From: Branchiostoma floridae
Taxonomy: Eukaryota > Chordata > Leptocardii > Amphioxiformes > Branchiostomatidae
Direction of reading: 5' to 3'
Length of the DNA: 64,000 nucleotides
Assembly (NCBI RefSeq): GCF_000003815.2
Contig: NC_049987.1
Location: 17,959,959-18,023,958 of the forward strand
Part shown: positions 60,801 through 64,000 of the stretch, one piece after another
How positions within the stretch are numbered: the first letter of the stretch is position 1
Layout of the letters: the number at the start of each line of letters is the position of its first letter
The notes under the pieces: model-generated
Database searches by the model: none
Seen by the model: the letters and a program-made list of their open reading frames with translations, nothing else
Told to the model about the DNA's origin: nothing
Position numbers and translations under genes: made by a program

Positions 60801-63691
60801 CCTATGTGACGTGCCAGTATGTGGTACGTACATTTCAATATAATAAGGAACATTAGAAAGAATAGCAATCTTTTTAGCGTTATATTCAAGGTCATGTTTA
60901 TCACTTGAACGTAGTGGTAAATGATGTTACACTTCTCATATGAAAGCGTAGTTGATAAATGTCATCTTCACAGAAATTTTAGATTTTGAAGTTTCATGTA
61001 TTTCAGGATATATGCCTAAGAATCTTGTATCCCAACCGACTGTTTTCTAAATGTGTTAAAATTGTAGTGGAGCCAACCACCGCTGTTGAAGTTCCTTTGG
61101 ATGGACCTCATAGCTGCCAGACATCGGACGGGGCTTCCTACAGAGGAACGGTAGCTGTGACCAGATCAGGCCGCACGTGCCAACGCTGGGACCGGCAGAC
61201 ACCACATGAGCACACGAGAACGTCCGACAACTATCCGTCATCCGGATTGGAGGAAAACTACTGCCGGAATCCGGATGGAACCCCCGGAGTCTGGTGTTAC
61301 ACCACGGATCCTAACAAGAGATGGGACTTTTGTGATGTCCCAGTTTGTGGTACGTACACTACCATATGTATATGCATGAAAGTGCAAATTATGATAATTT
61401 GCTGCAAAACACAACCAAGAAAACATGATATGATGACCCAATAACCCATGATCTCGACTTAACTTTTACTAGCTTTAGACTAGAGTAGACACTTGTGATA
61501 TAATTGTTTTTACACTGTTTGAATCACTTATGTTACCTGAAATTACATTTTTTTTTCTAAATTCTAAGCTCGTATTACGACAGGTCTGACAGGAAGTGAT
61601 GTCAAAGTTGCCAGAATAGGTCATCGAATACGATCATCTCATTTCCTGTCTTTGATTTCCTACAATAACGCAGACAATGGATGAAAGCCAGTGGGAAATA
61701 CACAGACAGAAACTGACAGATGTTATCGTTTAAAAAGAGCTGCATTGGCATCTTATTTCGCCCCTCGGATAGGACGTTAAATGGAGGTCCCGTGTCTGGG
61801 GAGAGCCATACCCCGGGCACGTTAAAGAACCCGCCACATGTGCGATGGTGCGGTGTGAGCGGTTCAAAACCTACAGTACCTTGGCCGCACCTGGGGCAAT
61901 TACTGTCGTATTGAGGTCACCTGAGTGGCGCCGAATGGCAGCTCGCTCCAGACCCTTGCGATTAAGCCCCGCCCATTGTAAGCTCCTCGCAATTCAGCCC
62001 CTGGCTGCAAAGAGTGAGTAGTCGGCCCACCCAATAACAATAACAATAACAATGACAAATTTTCTCCACAGATGTCAGCCCACAGACAGCAATGCCATCG
62101 ATGACAACGGTTCCATCCCAGACTGGACGTCCAGACAGTGATGATGATGAAGACCGAGAAGTTTGGGGTTCCGCTTACACAAATGGTTAGTGAATCTGTA
62201 ACAATGTTATACATAATACATATGTTTTATTCCTATGGACACAGACCAATATGTTTCATGTACTGCTGTCATTTCCTACTCCAATATCCGCATACGCAGG
62301 TCAATATATATCTGTGCATTATTCCAAATGCGAGACCATATCGCCCATACATAAATGTGCTGTTATCTTTATAATGTTATTGATGAAATTTTGTTGCACT
62401 GTATCTGTATGTAGTTTAGATTCTGTATGCACTATTAATAGTAACAATTGCCATTCGCTGTATCCCATACAATTGTCGATCAATAAAGTTCATTTATAAA
62501 TTCCTTCTATAAATAGCTAACCCATGATGTAATCGTTAAATCTTGATATTCTAGAATTTTTAATTTAGTTAAAGTTCTTTTTATTTCAGAAGCTGTGCCT
62601 AAGAATCTAGCAACCCAACCACCTGTTTCAACAAAAATAGCAGCAAAGTCAGGTTAGAGTTATTGCAATTATCTTTTCCTTTTGAAGAGATCCTTTCATC
62701 CGTCAAAAGCGTACTCCTGATAAAGAAAGTTTACAACACTGTAAACAAGTGGAGAGATTAGTTCCTAGTGTGCTCCACGTGCGTTTTAGCGGTTCTAATA
62801 TGTTAAGTTAAATCACATCATGATCTGCCTCCTGATACACGATTTACTATTTCGATATATTTGATTCATTGAACACTTCGCAATTTTCCAGGATCCTTGA
62901 TAGAAAATCCCTCAACCCAAGTCCCGGTCCACAAAGCAGGAACAGACGCCACGCCAACAGGTCAGCTCATGTTTCATATTGTGTCTACTTTCTACATTCA
63001 TGTCAAAAATTATATTGGTGAACCGAATCGGATATGTTTTATCTATATGTAACTTGTTGTCGATTGATGTAAATATATTAACTAAGTGATTACAGATCAT
63101 ATTCCTTTATAAGGTCAAGGTAGTAGGCCTAGTACTACTTCGACCAATGGTAGAGTCCAGATTGAGACATCTTTCTAAAGTAACATTCATTCTCTTTCTG
63201 ACGCTTGATACAATTAAACACTTTGTGGATCCTTTCTTGAGTGTGTCGTCATGTTGTCTTTATTTGGTTATATATGCTTGCCTAACGAAAAATGAAATCA
63301 TGTCTTTTTACAGTGTGTCCAATATCTGGCTACATTCGTCTACGAGGAGCTTGCTACAAGTTCTTTGCTGAACCGAAGACGTACGAAGACGCTAGACAGA
63401 GGTGTGCCGAAGATGGTGGGCTGTTAGCCATGCCGAAAGACCGTGCCACCAACCGGTTCGTCACCAACCACCATCGCGGATCCAGCTGGCTTGGGTTAAC
63501 TGACATCAACAGAGAAGGCCGTTGGGTTTATGAGGACGGCCAACTCCTGAAGTCGTCCGGGTATTCTAGCTGGGCACGTGGTGAACCAAACGATGCTGAT
63601 TACATTGAAGACTGTGCCGAATTCACGCCAACCCGCGCGTTTTGGAATGATGCACCGTGCAACTCCAGCAAGCCGTTTACCTGTCAGATAG
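33810..63691 (+). CDS. Giant mosaic lectin/D8C/GON/WSC/kringle protein (about 37 exons, 3' end outside window)
   Basis: Exons: 33810-33897, 36756-37142, 37847-37939, 38420-38815, 39150-39254, 39627-39692 (tentative), 40901-41269, 42995-43090, 43276-43638, 44143-44247, 44946-45407, 45652-45723, 45971-46351, 46795-46896, 47667-gap, 48481-48864, 49161-49199, 49685-49890, 50041-50224, 50551-50574, 50905-51142, 51731-51963, 52314-52618, 53037-53181, 53837-54084, 55647-55758, 56509-56699, 57494-57605, 57840-57980, 59796-59936, 60131-60322, 60548-60823, 61068-61349, 62072-62185, 62590-62652, 62892-62960, 63314-63691. All junctions are GT/AG and phase-compatible; nearly all module borders are phase 1. 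Together ~2,400 residues, starting with a signal peptide, so extracellular. The module mix (four D8C, F-type lectin, three C-type lectins, discoidin, GON, WSC, two kringles) suggests a glycan-binding matrix, mucus or immune protein. No internal start or stop suggests more than one gene, but transcript data are needed. No membrane segment seen so far. Confidence 0.75.
34738..34895. repeat. (TG)n microsatellite
   Basis: TG/TTTG-rich tract in intron 1 of the mosaic gene; the open frames across it on both strands are artefacts. Confidence 0.95.
35407..35546. mobile_element. 140 bp MITE with 20 bp terminal inverted repeats
   Basis: TATTCTCCAAGCAGAGATTG at the left end pairs with CAATCTCTGCTTGGGGAATA at the right. 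A lone right-end-like piece (CCTCTGCTTGGAGAATAATA) lies at about 34080-34120. Non-coding; class unknown. In intron 1 of the mosaic gene. Confidence 0.8.
36440..36635. repeat. Purine-rich (GA) tract
   Basis: About 190 bp of almost pure A/G with AAAG and GGAG units, in intron 1 shortly before the first D8C exon. Confidence 0.9.
36756..37142 (+). CDS. Mosaic gene exon 2: D8C domain 1
   Basis: Symmetrical phase 1-1 exon of 129 codons. Hallmarks of the D8C module known from uromodulin, GP2 and OIT3: YHVLNEPWRS, then WYRFMGEAGTTMPT, CGSDAPVWMNG, VCARFDKKICRWRWNIRVKRC and FLIYKLKP...CSLTYC, with eight Cys in the expected order. In uromodulin and GP2 this module lies next to the ZP region and carries glycans that bind bacterial FimH. 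This first copy is the most basic and most diverged of the four. Confidence 0.85.
37150..37345 (+). repeat. Dispersed repeat, copy 1 (second copy at 56712)
   Basis: Begins right after the exon 2 donor: 'ATTCTTCTACGCAGAGACATC', later 'CTCTGCTATCTCTACC' and 'CCTGACCGCCCTGCTTAT' and 'AATATTAATGAGCTTA'. The same order of motifs follows the exon ending at 56699. Non-coding, unknown class. Confidence 0.65.
37847..37939 (+). CDS. Mosaic gene exon 3: acidic Ser-Gly linker
   Basis: Phase 1-1, 31 codons, between CCACAG and GTACGT. Contains SNEDEDGSGALDN: acidic residues then G-S-G, matching the loose signal for xylosyltransferase addition of glycosaminoglycan chains. No folded domain expected. Confidence 0.75.
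38420..38815 (+). CDS. Mosaic gene exon 4: D8C domain 2
   Basis: 132 codons, phase 1-1. Motifs: CHHYITLDEPQRSV, WYRFVGEGGVIMAT, HRCGTHAPVWMRGPHPTIEE, VCAFWDGNDCKWSWEIKVLSC, FFVYKL and CILAYCTT. Close to the family consensus (CGTHAPVW; GGxFVYKL), and clearly more like D8C 3 and 4 than D8C 1. Confidence 0.88.
39150..39254 (+). CDS. Mosaic gene exon 5: acidic Ser-Gly linker
   Basis: 35 codons, phase 1-1. DGAPQTTVPSPTPS start (Pro/Thr-rich, likely O-glycosylated) then NDEDDETGSGEPH. Same plan as the linkers at 44143 and 46795, showing repeated duplication of one linker exon. Confidence 0.8.
39417..39472 (+). other. Possible alternative or decayed exon resembling the 60131 module
   Basis: After a TTACAG acceptor, phase-1 reading gives ADVWDRICSSDAYSCSAR then TGA. 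The DNA matches ACGTTTGGGACCGCAT in the 60131-60322 exon, where the protein reads HVWDRINDCA...CSA in the same frame. Either a decayed copy of that module or a terminal exon for a short secreted form ending after two D8C domains. Confidence 0.4.
39627..39692 (+). CDS. Mosaic gene tentative linker exon
   Basis: CCCTCGTCAG acceptor and CAG/GTGAGA donor frame 22 codons in phase 1-1: DVPATESPDNAKDVGAGSPH. Composition (Pro, acidic, Gly-Ser) fits the other linkers but the acidic GSG is not formed. Only splice logic supports it. Confidence 0.45.
40248..40380. mobile_element. Foldback element
   Basis: TAGTTACCCCATGGGC at the left pairs with CCATGGGGTAACTA at the right; inner arms CGAGTTTTCTGTGTATAT and ATATACACAGAAAACG also pair. 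133 bp, loop-forming, non-coding. Confidence 0.75.
40901..41269 (+). CDS. Mosaic gene exon: cysteine-rich module 1, family not recognised
   Basis: 123 codons, phase 1-1, TTTATAG acceptor and GTATTT donor. Reads 'GWDYYKVPVIGKMTSANVKA' then ACEAAGYVTPCSGDSDC, ECVLTGLEDCYN, MCGTRPYGCAKLQGVYQYMN and CGVESKLWCTIGSKWEDRYAFC. About ten Cys. The start is reminiscent of a short extracellular module that recurs in lancelet proteins, but I cannot name the family. Phase symmetry and Cys content argue for a disulfide-bonded shuffled domain. Confidence 0.7.
41310..42400 (-). repeat. Dispersed ~1.05 kb repeat, inverted copy
   Basis: Full-length copy of the 2346-4500 repeat in reverse: starts with CCTCCATGAAATGTCATGG, has the TGTCTGTC tract, and ends GGTCGCCGAACTCTAGTT. 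Sits in the intron after cysteine-rich module 1. Confidence 0.88.
42405..42895. repeat. GTA-rich minisatellite
   Basis: About 490 bp of diverged ~25-35 bp units built on 'ATCAGTAGTACAGTAGTACAT'. In an intron, directly next to the inverted 1.05 kb repeat. Confidence 0.85.
42995..43090 (+). CDS. Mosaic gene exon: Thr/Ala/Pro mucin-like linker
   Basis: 32 codons, phase 1-1: DWNATTATPQATTAAPQTTT and so on. Short tandem repeat of ACAACC/GCTACA codons; a dense O-glycosylation target, with one N-A-T sequon. Confidence 0.75.
43276..43638 (+). CDS. Mosaic gene exon: cysteine-rich module 2, family not recognised
   Basis: 121 codons, phase 1-1. Starts NCCGKILRQATEVVDQSSDY, then GWTMCYIDERDTAHHKTPCRD, FGCWHGTTGNSHGPA and ends TLGVCIKGITC. 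Eight Cys. Preceded by the mucin-like linker and followed by an acidic linker. No family recognised. Confidence 0.7.
44143..44247 (+). CDS. Mosaic gene exon: acidic Ser-Gly linker
   Basis: 35 codons, phase 1-1: DEAPETTVPPPIPSIPDEVL then SDDEDDVGSGEPDDK. Textbook-like acidic/GSG/acidic context for a glycosaminoglycan chain. Confidence 0.8.
44946..45407 (+). CDS. Mosaic gene exon: F-type lectin (fucolectin) domain
   Basis: 154 codons, phase 1-1. Family hallmarks: NLALGKRTKQSSLWDAGYSQ, AVDGDRSTNWYSGSCTHTEV, DPWWYVELESSHPIGKVVIV, INPFEIRIGNS and GRYVGIRLPGENRILTLCEV. F-type lectins bind fucose through a His and an R-x-D...R set with an adjacent Cys-Cys pair. The His (CTHT) is present, but the canonical R-G-D-C-C region reads R-R-S-P-K-H-S here, so the Asp and the Cys pair are missing and fucose binding may be lost or changed. 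Confidence 0.88.
45652..45723 (+). CDS. Mosaic gene exon: acidic Ser-Gly linker
   Basis: 24 codons, phase 1-1: DENALPTTVPFPSDDEDDVGSGDS. Short version of the same linker plan. Confidence 0.78.
45971..46351 (+). CDS. Mosaic gene exon: D8C domain 3
   Basis: 127 codons, phase 1-1. Motifs: HYKFDDAWRDVSNG, WHRFSGSRGSMMIPTERPL, NRCGTHAPVWMKGKLPTVEE, ACAFWGEDECNWSWDIDVMAC, GGYFVYKLPKPPVCHLAYC. Tyr of the usual WYRF is His. Otherwise a full set of D8C cysteines. Confidence 0.88.
46795..46896 (+). CDS. Mosaic gene exon: acidic Ser-Gly linker
   Basis: 34 codons, phase 1-1: YDTPQPSPTMIPAISDGSL then SDDEDEVGSGEPDDK. Nearly the same C-terminal half as the linker at 44143. Confidence 0.8.
47361..47624 (-). 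repeat. Truncated copy of the 1.05 kb dispersed repeat
   Basis: Has the CCTCAATGAAATGTCCTGGAGG end, the CTGTCTGT tract and the 'GGTTTCATACTTGGTGTGTT' segment, then stops within the first internal sub-repeat. In the intron before the next linker. Confidence 0.82.
47667..47787 (+). CDS. Mosaic gene exon: linker, 3' end lost in assembly gap
   Basis: CGCCACAG acceptor, then DVNPQTTMPSTTTIPTPTED and acidic SSDANEDDADSRRVEGS. Open up to the run of N. Closely related to the linker at 62072 (DVSPQTAMPSMTTVPSQT), and the introns before the two are also related. Confidence 0.7.
47788..48281. other. Assembly gap (494 N)
   Basis: Run of undetermined bases hiding the end of a linker exon and possibly a further short exon. 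Confidence 0.99.
48481..48864 (+). CDS. Mosaic gene exon: D8C domain 4
   Basis: 128 codons, phase 1-1. Motifs: CEKHYVLNEPWRSVRTH, WYRFMGEGGTMIPT, HRCSTHAPVWMKGKHPTVEQ, VCAFWEEEECHWSWKINVRAC, GGYYVYKLPKPKICYSAYC. The CGTHAP motif reads CSTHAP. Confidence 0.88.
48905..49140. repeat. Intronic tandem duplication (~127 bp unit)
   Basis: 'AACTATTG(G/A)TTTTCTCCAA' through 'ACAAAATATGAAATGT' occurs at about 48910 and again at 49040, with few differences. Confidence 0.88.
49161..49199 (+). CDS. Mosaic gene exon: minimal Ser-Gly linker
   Basis: 13 codons, phase 1-1: DEDTEGSGEPEGS, giving one clear GSG and a second GSG across the next junction. The Pro/Thr part is absent. Confidence 0.7.
49685..50224 (+). 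CDS. Mosaic gene exons: C-type lectin domain 1
   Basis: Exons 49685-49890 and 50041-50224 join in phase 0. Reads YDAAKQTCAADGGHLVSIET, DYWIGLNDQA, then WTWSDGKPLNDGG, KWAPGEPNNNEGIQDCGQLW, FQWDDDRCSYKKYFICQI. Four Cys (short form). EPN plus WDD matches a Ca2+-dependent mannose-type sugar site, with Asp in place of Asn of WND. A 100 N gap lies in the intron between the two halves, so exon borders are unaffected. Confidence 0.87.
49914..50013. other. Assembly gap (100 N, nominal size)
   Basis: Exactly 100 N, probably a placeholder length, inside an intron. Confidence 0.99.
50551..50574 (+). CDS. Mosaic gene micro-exon (tentative)
   Basis: Eight codons between ACATATAG and GTAATT in phase 1-1 (GPGEAYDG). 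It fits the linker composition and phase but is short enough to be a chance match. Confidence 0.45.
50905..51963 (+). CDS. Mosaic gene exons: Ser-Gly linker plus C-type lectin domain 2
   Basis: Exons 50905-51142 and 51731-51963 join in phase 2. The first starts with DDIIFEGSGEEPLPTQ, a linker with GSG fused to the lectin exon, then GCPENNIVVLPSGKKYV, YEDAQTECRRQGGIVAIP; the second reads FWLGVRWTSSAGWVDGRG, TTWAPGEPNDRYNGYRCSH, NNWADAYCNSLYNFVCEI. EPN is present; the usual WND is WAD, which may weaken Ca2+ or sugar binding. Confidence 0.87.
52314..53181 (+). CDS. Mosaic gene exons: F5/8 type C (discoidin) domain
   Basis: Exons 52314-52618 and 53037-53181, phase 0 between them. Reads SASSQFDSRHSPDRADIN, NNQDQWLMRDLGEVKVVTGV, DQYVTSYVISYGVKDGDEKF, then FPGNSDRDAEVYNDFREYNG, ARYIKIHPRIWHQHISMRMK. 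Starts phase 1 and ends phase 1, so it moves as a unit. Discoidin modules bind lipid, glycan or protein ligands; the usual N-terminal Cys is absent and the C-terminal Cys is replaced (KIVTS). Confidence 0.88.
53401..53538. mobile_element. Foldback element with ~62 bp arms
   Basis: Arms 53401-53462 and 53477-53538 pair over nearly their whole length (AATACAACACGGTGTATTCC ... GGAATACACCGTGTTGTATT). A further inverted pair TTATGTCATACC/GGTATGACATAA (53541-53552, 53785-53796) encloses the sequence to the right, so a second foldback may be joined to it. Confidence 0.85.
53837..57605 (+). CDS. Mosaic gene exons: GON domain
   Basis: Exons 53837-54084, 55647-55758, 56509-56699, 57494-57605. The joined protein matches the GON module of ADAMTS9/20: SCSELKSVDPASKDGEYTLH, VYCHNMASERPEEFLTLPSG, NFANIYADRL, FNKIRIKFENSKVKVI, YGEAGDCYSWKQGCAKGTFS, LDLTGTGLSLASNVHW and CGGWCGHCWPVEKN. 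Borders are phase 1 outside and 0/1/0 inside. No metalloprotease or thrombospondin repeats are found nearby, so this is GON outside an ADAMTS. The donor at 56699 is the weak GTTGGT. Role of GON is not well understood; in ADAMTS it affects secretion and ER-Golgi traffic. Confidence 0.85.
54361..55319. mobile_element. 959 bp TTAA-flanked MITE, piggyBac-like ends
   Basis: Left end TTAACCCTATTCAGAC and right end GTCTGAATAGGGTTAA are perfect complements. TTAA plus a CCCT terminus is the arrangement of piggyBac-type elements, though TTAA could itself belong to the inverted repeat. Non-coding. Contains four TGACGTCA palindromes (54709-54716, 55022-55029, 55035-55042, 55046-55053). Lies in the first GON intron. 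Confidence 0.8.
56712..57005 (+). repeat. Dispersed repeat, copy 2 (first copy at 37150)
   Basis: 'ATTCTCCTACGCAGAGGGACC', 'CACCTCTGCTATCTGAC', 'GTCGCCCTGCTTATGAATATT', later 'GTTTGTGGCGACAACC'. Same order as at 37150-37345. Again begins within ~15 bp of a splice donor. Confidence 0.65.
57840..59936 (+). CDS. Mosaic gene exons: WSC domain
   Basis: Exons 57840-57980 and 59796-59936, 47 codons each, phase 1 throughout. Reads FYEGCYKDGKRRRLPDALLI, CVKHCRQEGYSYAG, YYKECWCGTELPHRGP, ECATPCGGNHNKMCGGEWRL, SVYK. Eight Cys with the WSC endings (CxGxxxxxCGG...SVY). WSC modules bind carbohydrate in yeast sensors, polycystin-1 and kremen. The intron between the halves is filled by two tandem arrays. 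Confidence 0.88.
58120..58760. repeat. Tandem repeat, four ~160 bp units
   Basis: Units start near 58130, 58289, 58455 and 58614 with 'CTGTACC(C/T)TGGT...AACCGAATGA(C/G)(C/T)TGAAATTTGG' and each carries 'TTTTTTGGTCATTTT...ACCAAAA'. In the WSC intron. Confidence 0.85.
58912..59690. repeat. Tandem repeat, about six ~120-130 bp units
   Basis: Repeated 'CTGGAAGAGTCCATTCTTGC', a G-run, 'TTTTTTCAAAATTCAATTTTGG', 'TTTGGACTGGTCTA' at about 58918, 59041, 59177, 59296, 59415 and 59535. Second array in the WSC intron. Open frames here are repeat artefacts. Confidence 0.85.
60131..60322 (+). CDS. Mosaic gene exon: small cysteine-rich module 3, family not recognised
   Basis: 64 codons, phase 1-1, TTATTGCAG acceptor and GTAAAT donor. 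Reads ARCRCCIAKNGSPKCDKRGY, HVWDRINDCAVAKPICSAMY and ends IVDLRKITKGPIKLYLD. Seven Cys early, none late. May be the first half of a larger domain whose other half is missing. Confidence 0.65.
60548..60823 (+). CDS. Mosaic gene exon: kringle 1
   Basis: 92 codons, phase 1-1. All six kringle Cys: CQTSDGASYRGTVAVTRSG, TCQRWDRQTPHQHT, NYCRNPDGTPGVWCYTTDPN, RWDLCDVPVC. The lysine-binding centre of plasminogen kringles reads D-x-D with two Trp; here the Trp residues are kept but the motif is D-G-T, so lysine binding is doubtful. Confidence 0.92.
61007..61052 (+). pseudogene. Decayed linker exon before kringle 2
   Basis: After TATTTCAG the DNA reads GGATATATGCCTAAGAATCT and CCCAACCGACTGTTTTC, matching the linker exon at 62590-62652 (TGCCTAAGAATCTAGCAACC). 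In phase 1 it reaches TAA after Phe. A relic of a linker copied with the kringle. Confidence 0.55.
61068..61349 (+). CDS. Mosaic gene exon: kringle 2
   Basis: 94 codons, phase 1-1. Over the 78 residues from first to last Cys it differs from kringle 1 at only three positions (L/R, Q/E, L/F). The N-terminal lead (VEPTTAVEVPLDGPHS) has diverged. Recent exon duplication or gene conversion. Same D-G-T change at the lysine site. Confidence 0.92.
61752..62062 (+). mobile_element. SINE-like dispersed repeat (inverse of 18636-18935)
   Basis: Contains GGACGTTAAATGGAGGTCCC, 'CACGTTAAAGAACCCGCC', 'TGTCGTATTGAGGTCACCTG' and 'GAATGGCAGCTCGCTCC', ending in an (AATAAC)n tail just before the acceptor of the next exon. 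Confidence 0.7.
62072..62185 (+). CDS. Mosaic gene exon: acidic Thr/Ser linker
   Basis: 38 codons, phase 1-1: DVSPQTAMPSMTTVPSQT, then DSDDDEDREVWGSAYTN. Paralogue of the 47667 linker. GSG of the others is GSA here, so the putative chain-attachment site is lost. Confidence 0.75.
62590..62960 (+). CDS. Mosaic gene exons: two short Pro/Thr linkers
   Basis: Exons 62590-62652 (EAVPKNLATQPPVSTKIAAK) and 62892-62960 (GSLIENPSTQVPVHKAGT...), both phase 1-1 with TTTCAG/TTCCAG acceptors and GTTAGA/GTCAGC donors. Low complexity, no Cys; spacer between kringle 2 and the next lectin domain. Confidence 0.62.
63314..63691 (+). CDS. Mosaic gene exon: C-type lectin domain 3
   Basis: Single exon of 126 codons, phase 1-1. 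Reads VCPISGYIRLRGACYKFFAE, YEDARQRCAEDGGLLAMP, SSWLGLTDINREGRWVYEDG, SSWARGEPNDADYIEDCAEF, AFWNDAPCNSSKPFTCQI. Long form with the extra N-terminal Cys pair. EPN and WND are both intact, predicting Ca2+-dependent binding of mannose, GlcNAc or fucose. Unlike the first two lectin domains it has no internal intron, so its origin is separate. Ends in a donor (GTATGT), so the gene continues. Confidence 0.9.
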
Positions 63692-63784
63692 GTATGTATT
63701 ATGAGTAAGCAGAACAGAACTTAATTGCACGAAAATCGTACAGAGTACAATGTATTGTAGCAGCTATTAAACGTAGTAGATGTA

Positions 63785-63880
63785 TTGTTTATTGTTTGTT
63801 TGTTTATTCTTTATCTAACCAGGGTGGAAGCATATCGCCTGACGGCGTTTTTCAAAGTCCCCTGGGAGAGAACCCTGGAT
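63785..63880 (-). mobile_element. Simple-repeat tail and end of a dispersed element
   Basis: (GTTT)n followed by 'CTTTATCTAACCAGGGTGG' and 'GAGAGAACCCTGGATTA', the look of a reversed non-LTR or SINE 3' end. Weak. Confidence 0.4.
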
Positions 63881-64000
63881 TACTTGTAGTATATTTTCTA
63901 TTTTGCAACATTGAGCAGACGATGGGCACTAGTTGAATTGTTGTCACAAATATATACCGTAGCTCTTTCAATTGGGGATGCAAACAAACCCTTTTTAAAA

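Overview
The window looks like a piece of an amphioxus (Branchiostoma-type lancelet) genome. The genes are split into many short exons with GT/AG introns, the gene families are animal ones (NXPE, D8C/uromodulin type, kringle, WSC, GON, F-type lectin, C-type lectin), phase-1 exon shuffling is extensive, and there are many short inverted-repeat elements and (GTGA)n arrays. Two runs of N show it is a draft assembly. The species call is an inference from family content; all exon models were read by eye from splice sites, reading phase and family motifs.

Layout. (1) 1-1062, minus: 5' part of a secreted or membrane leucine-rich-repeat protein that runs off the left edge. (2) 1063-5064: no gene; a (GTGA)n array and two tandem copies of a ~1.05 kb repeat. 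(3) 5065-30555: an NXPE-family cluster. There are two six-exon genes on the minus strand (5065-10961 and 15903-20464), one on the plus strand (27034-30555), and an orphan fragment of the last exon (21926-22324). All three complete genes keep a GDS motif and a late D-x-x-H motif, the signature of SGNH/GDSL-type acyl-transfer or esterase enzymes. The spacers hold MITE-like elements and a duplicated 5' flank. (4) 30556-33809: no gene recognised; a perfect AGGTCATGACCT palindrome lies about 210 bp before the next start codon. (5) 33810 to the right edge, plus: one very large mosaic gene with about 37 exons visible, at least ~2,400 residues, and no end in the window.

Mosaic gene, in order: signal peptide - D8C - acidic Ser-Gly linker - D8C - linkers - Cys-rich module - Thr/Ala/Pro linker - Cys-rich module - linker - F-type lectin - linker - D8C - linkers (assembly gap) - D8C - linker - C-type lectin - C-type lectin - F5/8C (discoidin) - GON - WSC - Cys-rich module - kringle - kringle - linkers - C-type lectin - continues. 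Most modules are single exons, or exon groups, bounded by phase-1 introns. The linkers repeatedly carry an acidic run followed by GSG, a plausible glycosaminoglycan attachment signal, so the product could be a secreted, glycan-binding, part-time proteoglycan. I do not recognise this architecture as a described protein, and it is the best candidate for something new here.

The NXPE enzymes and the lectin-rich mosaic protein are neighbours that could both act on surface or mucus glycans. That functional link is inference from proximity only.
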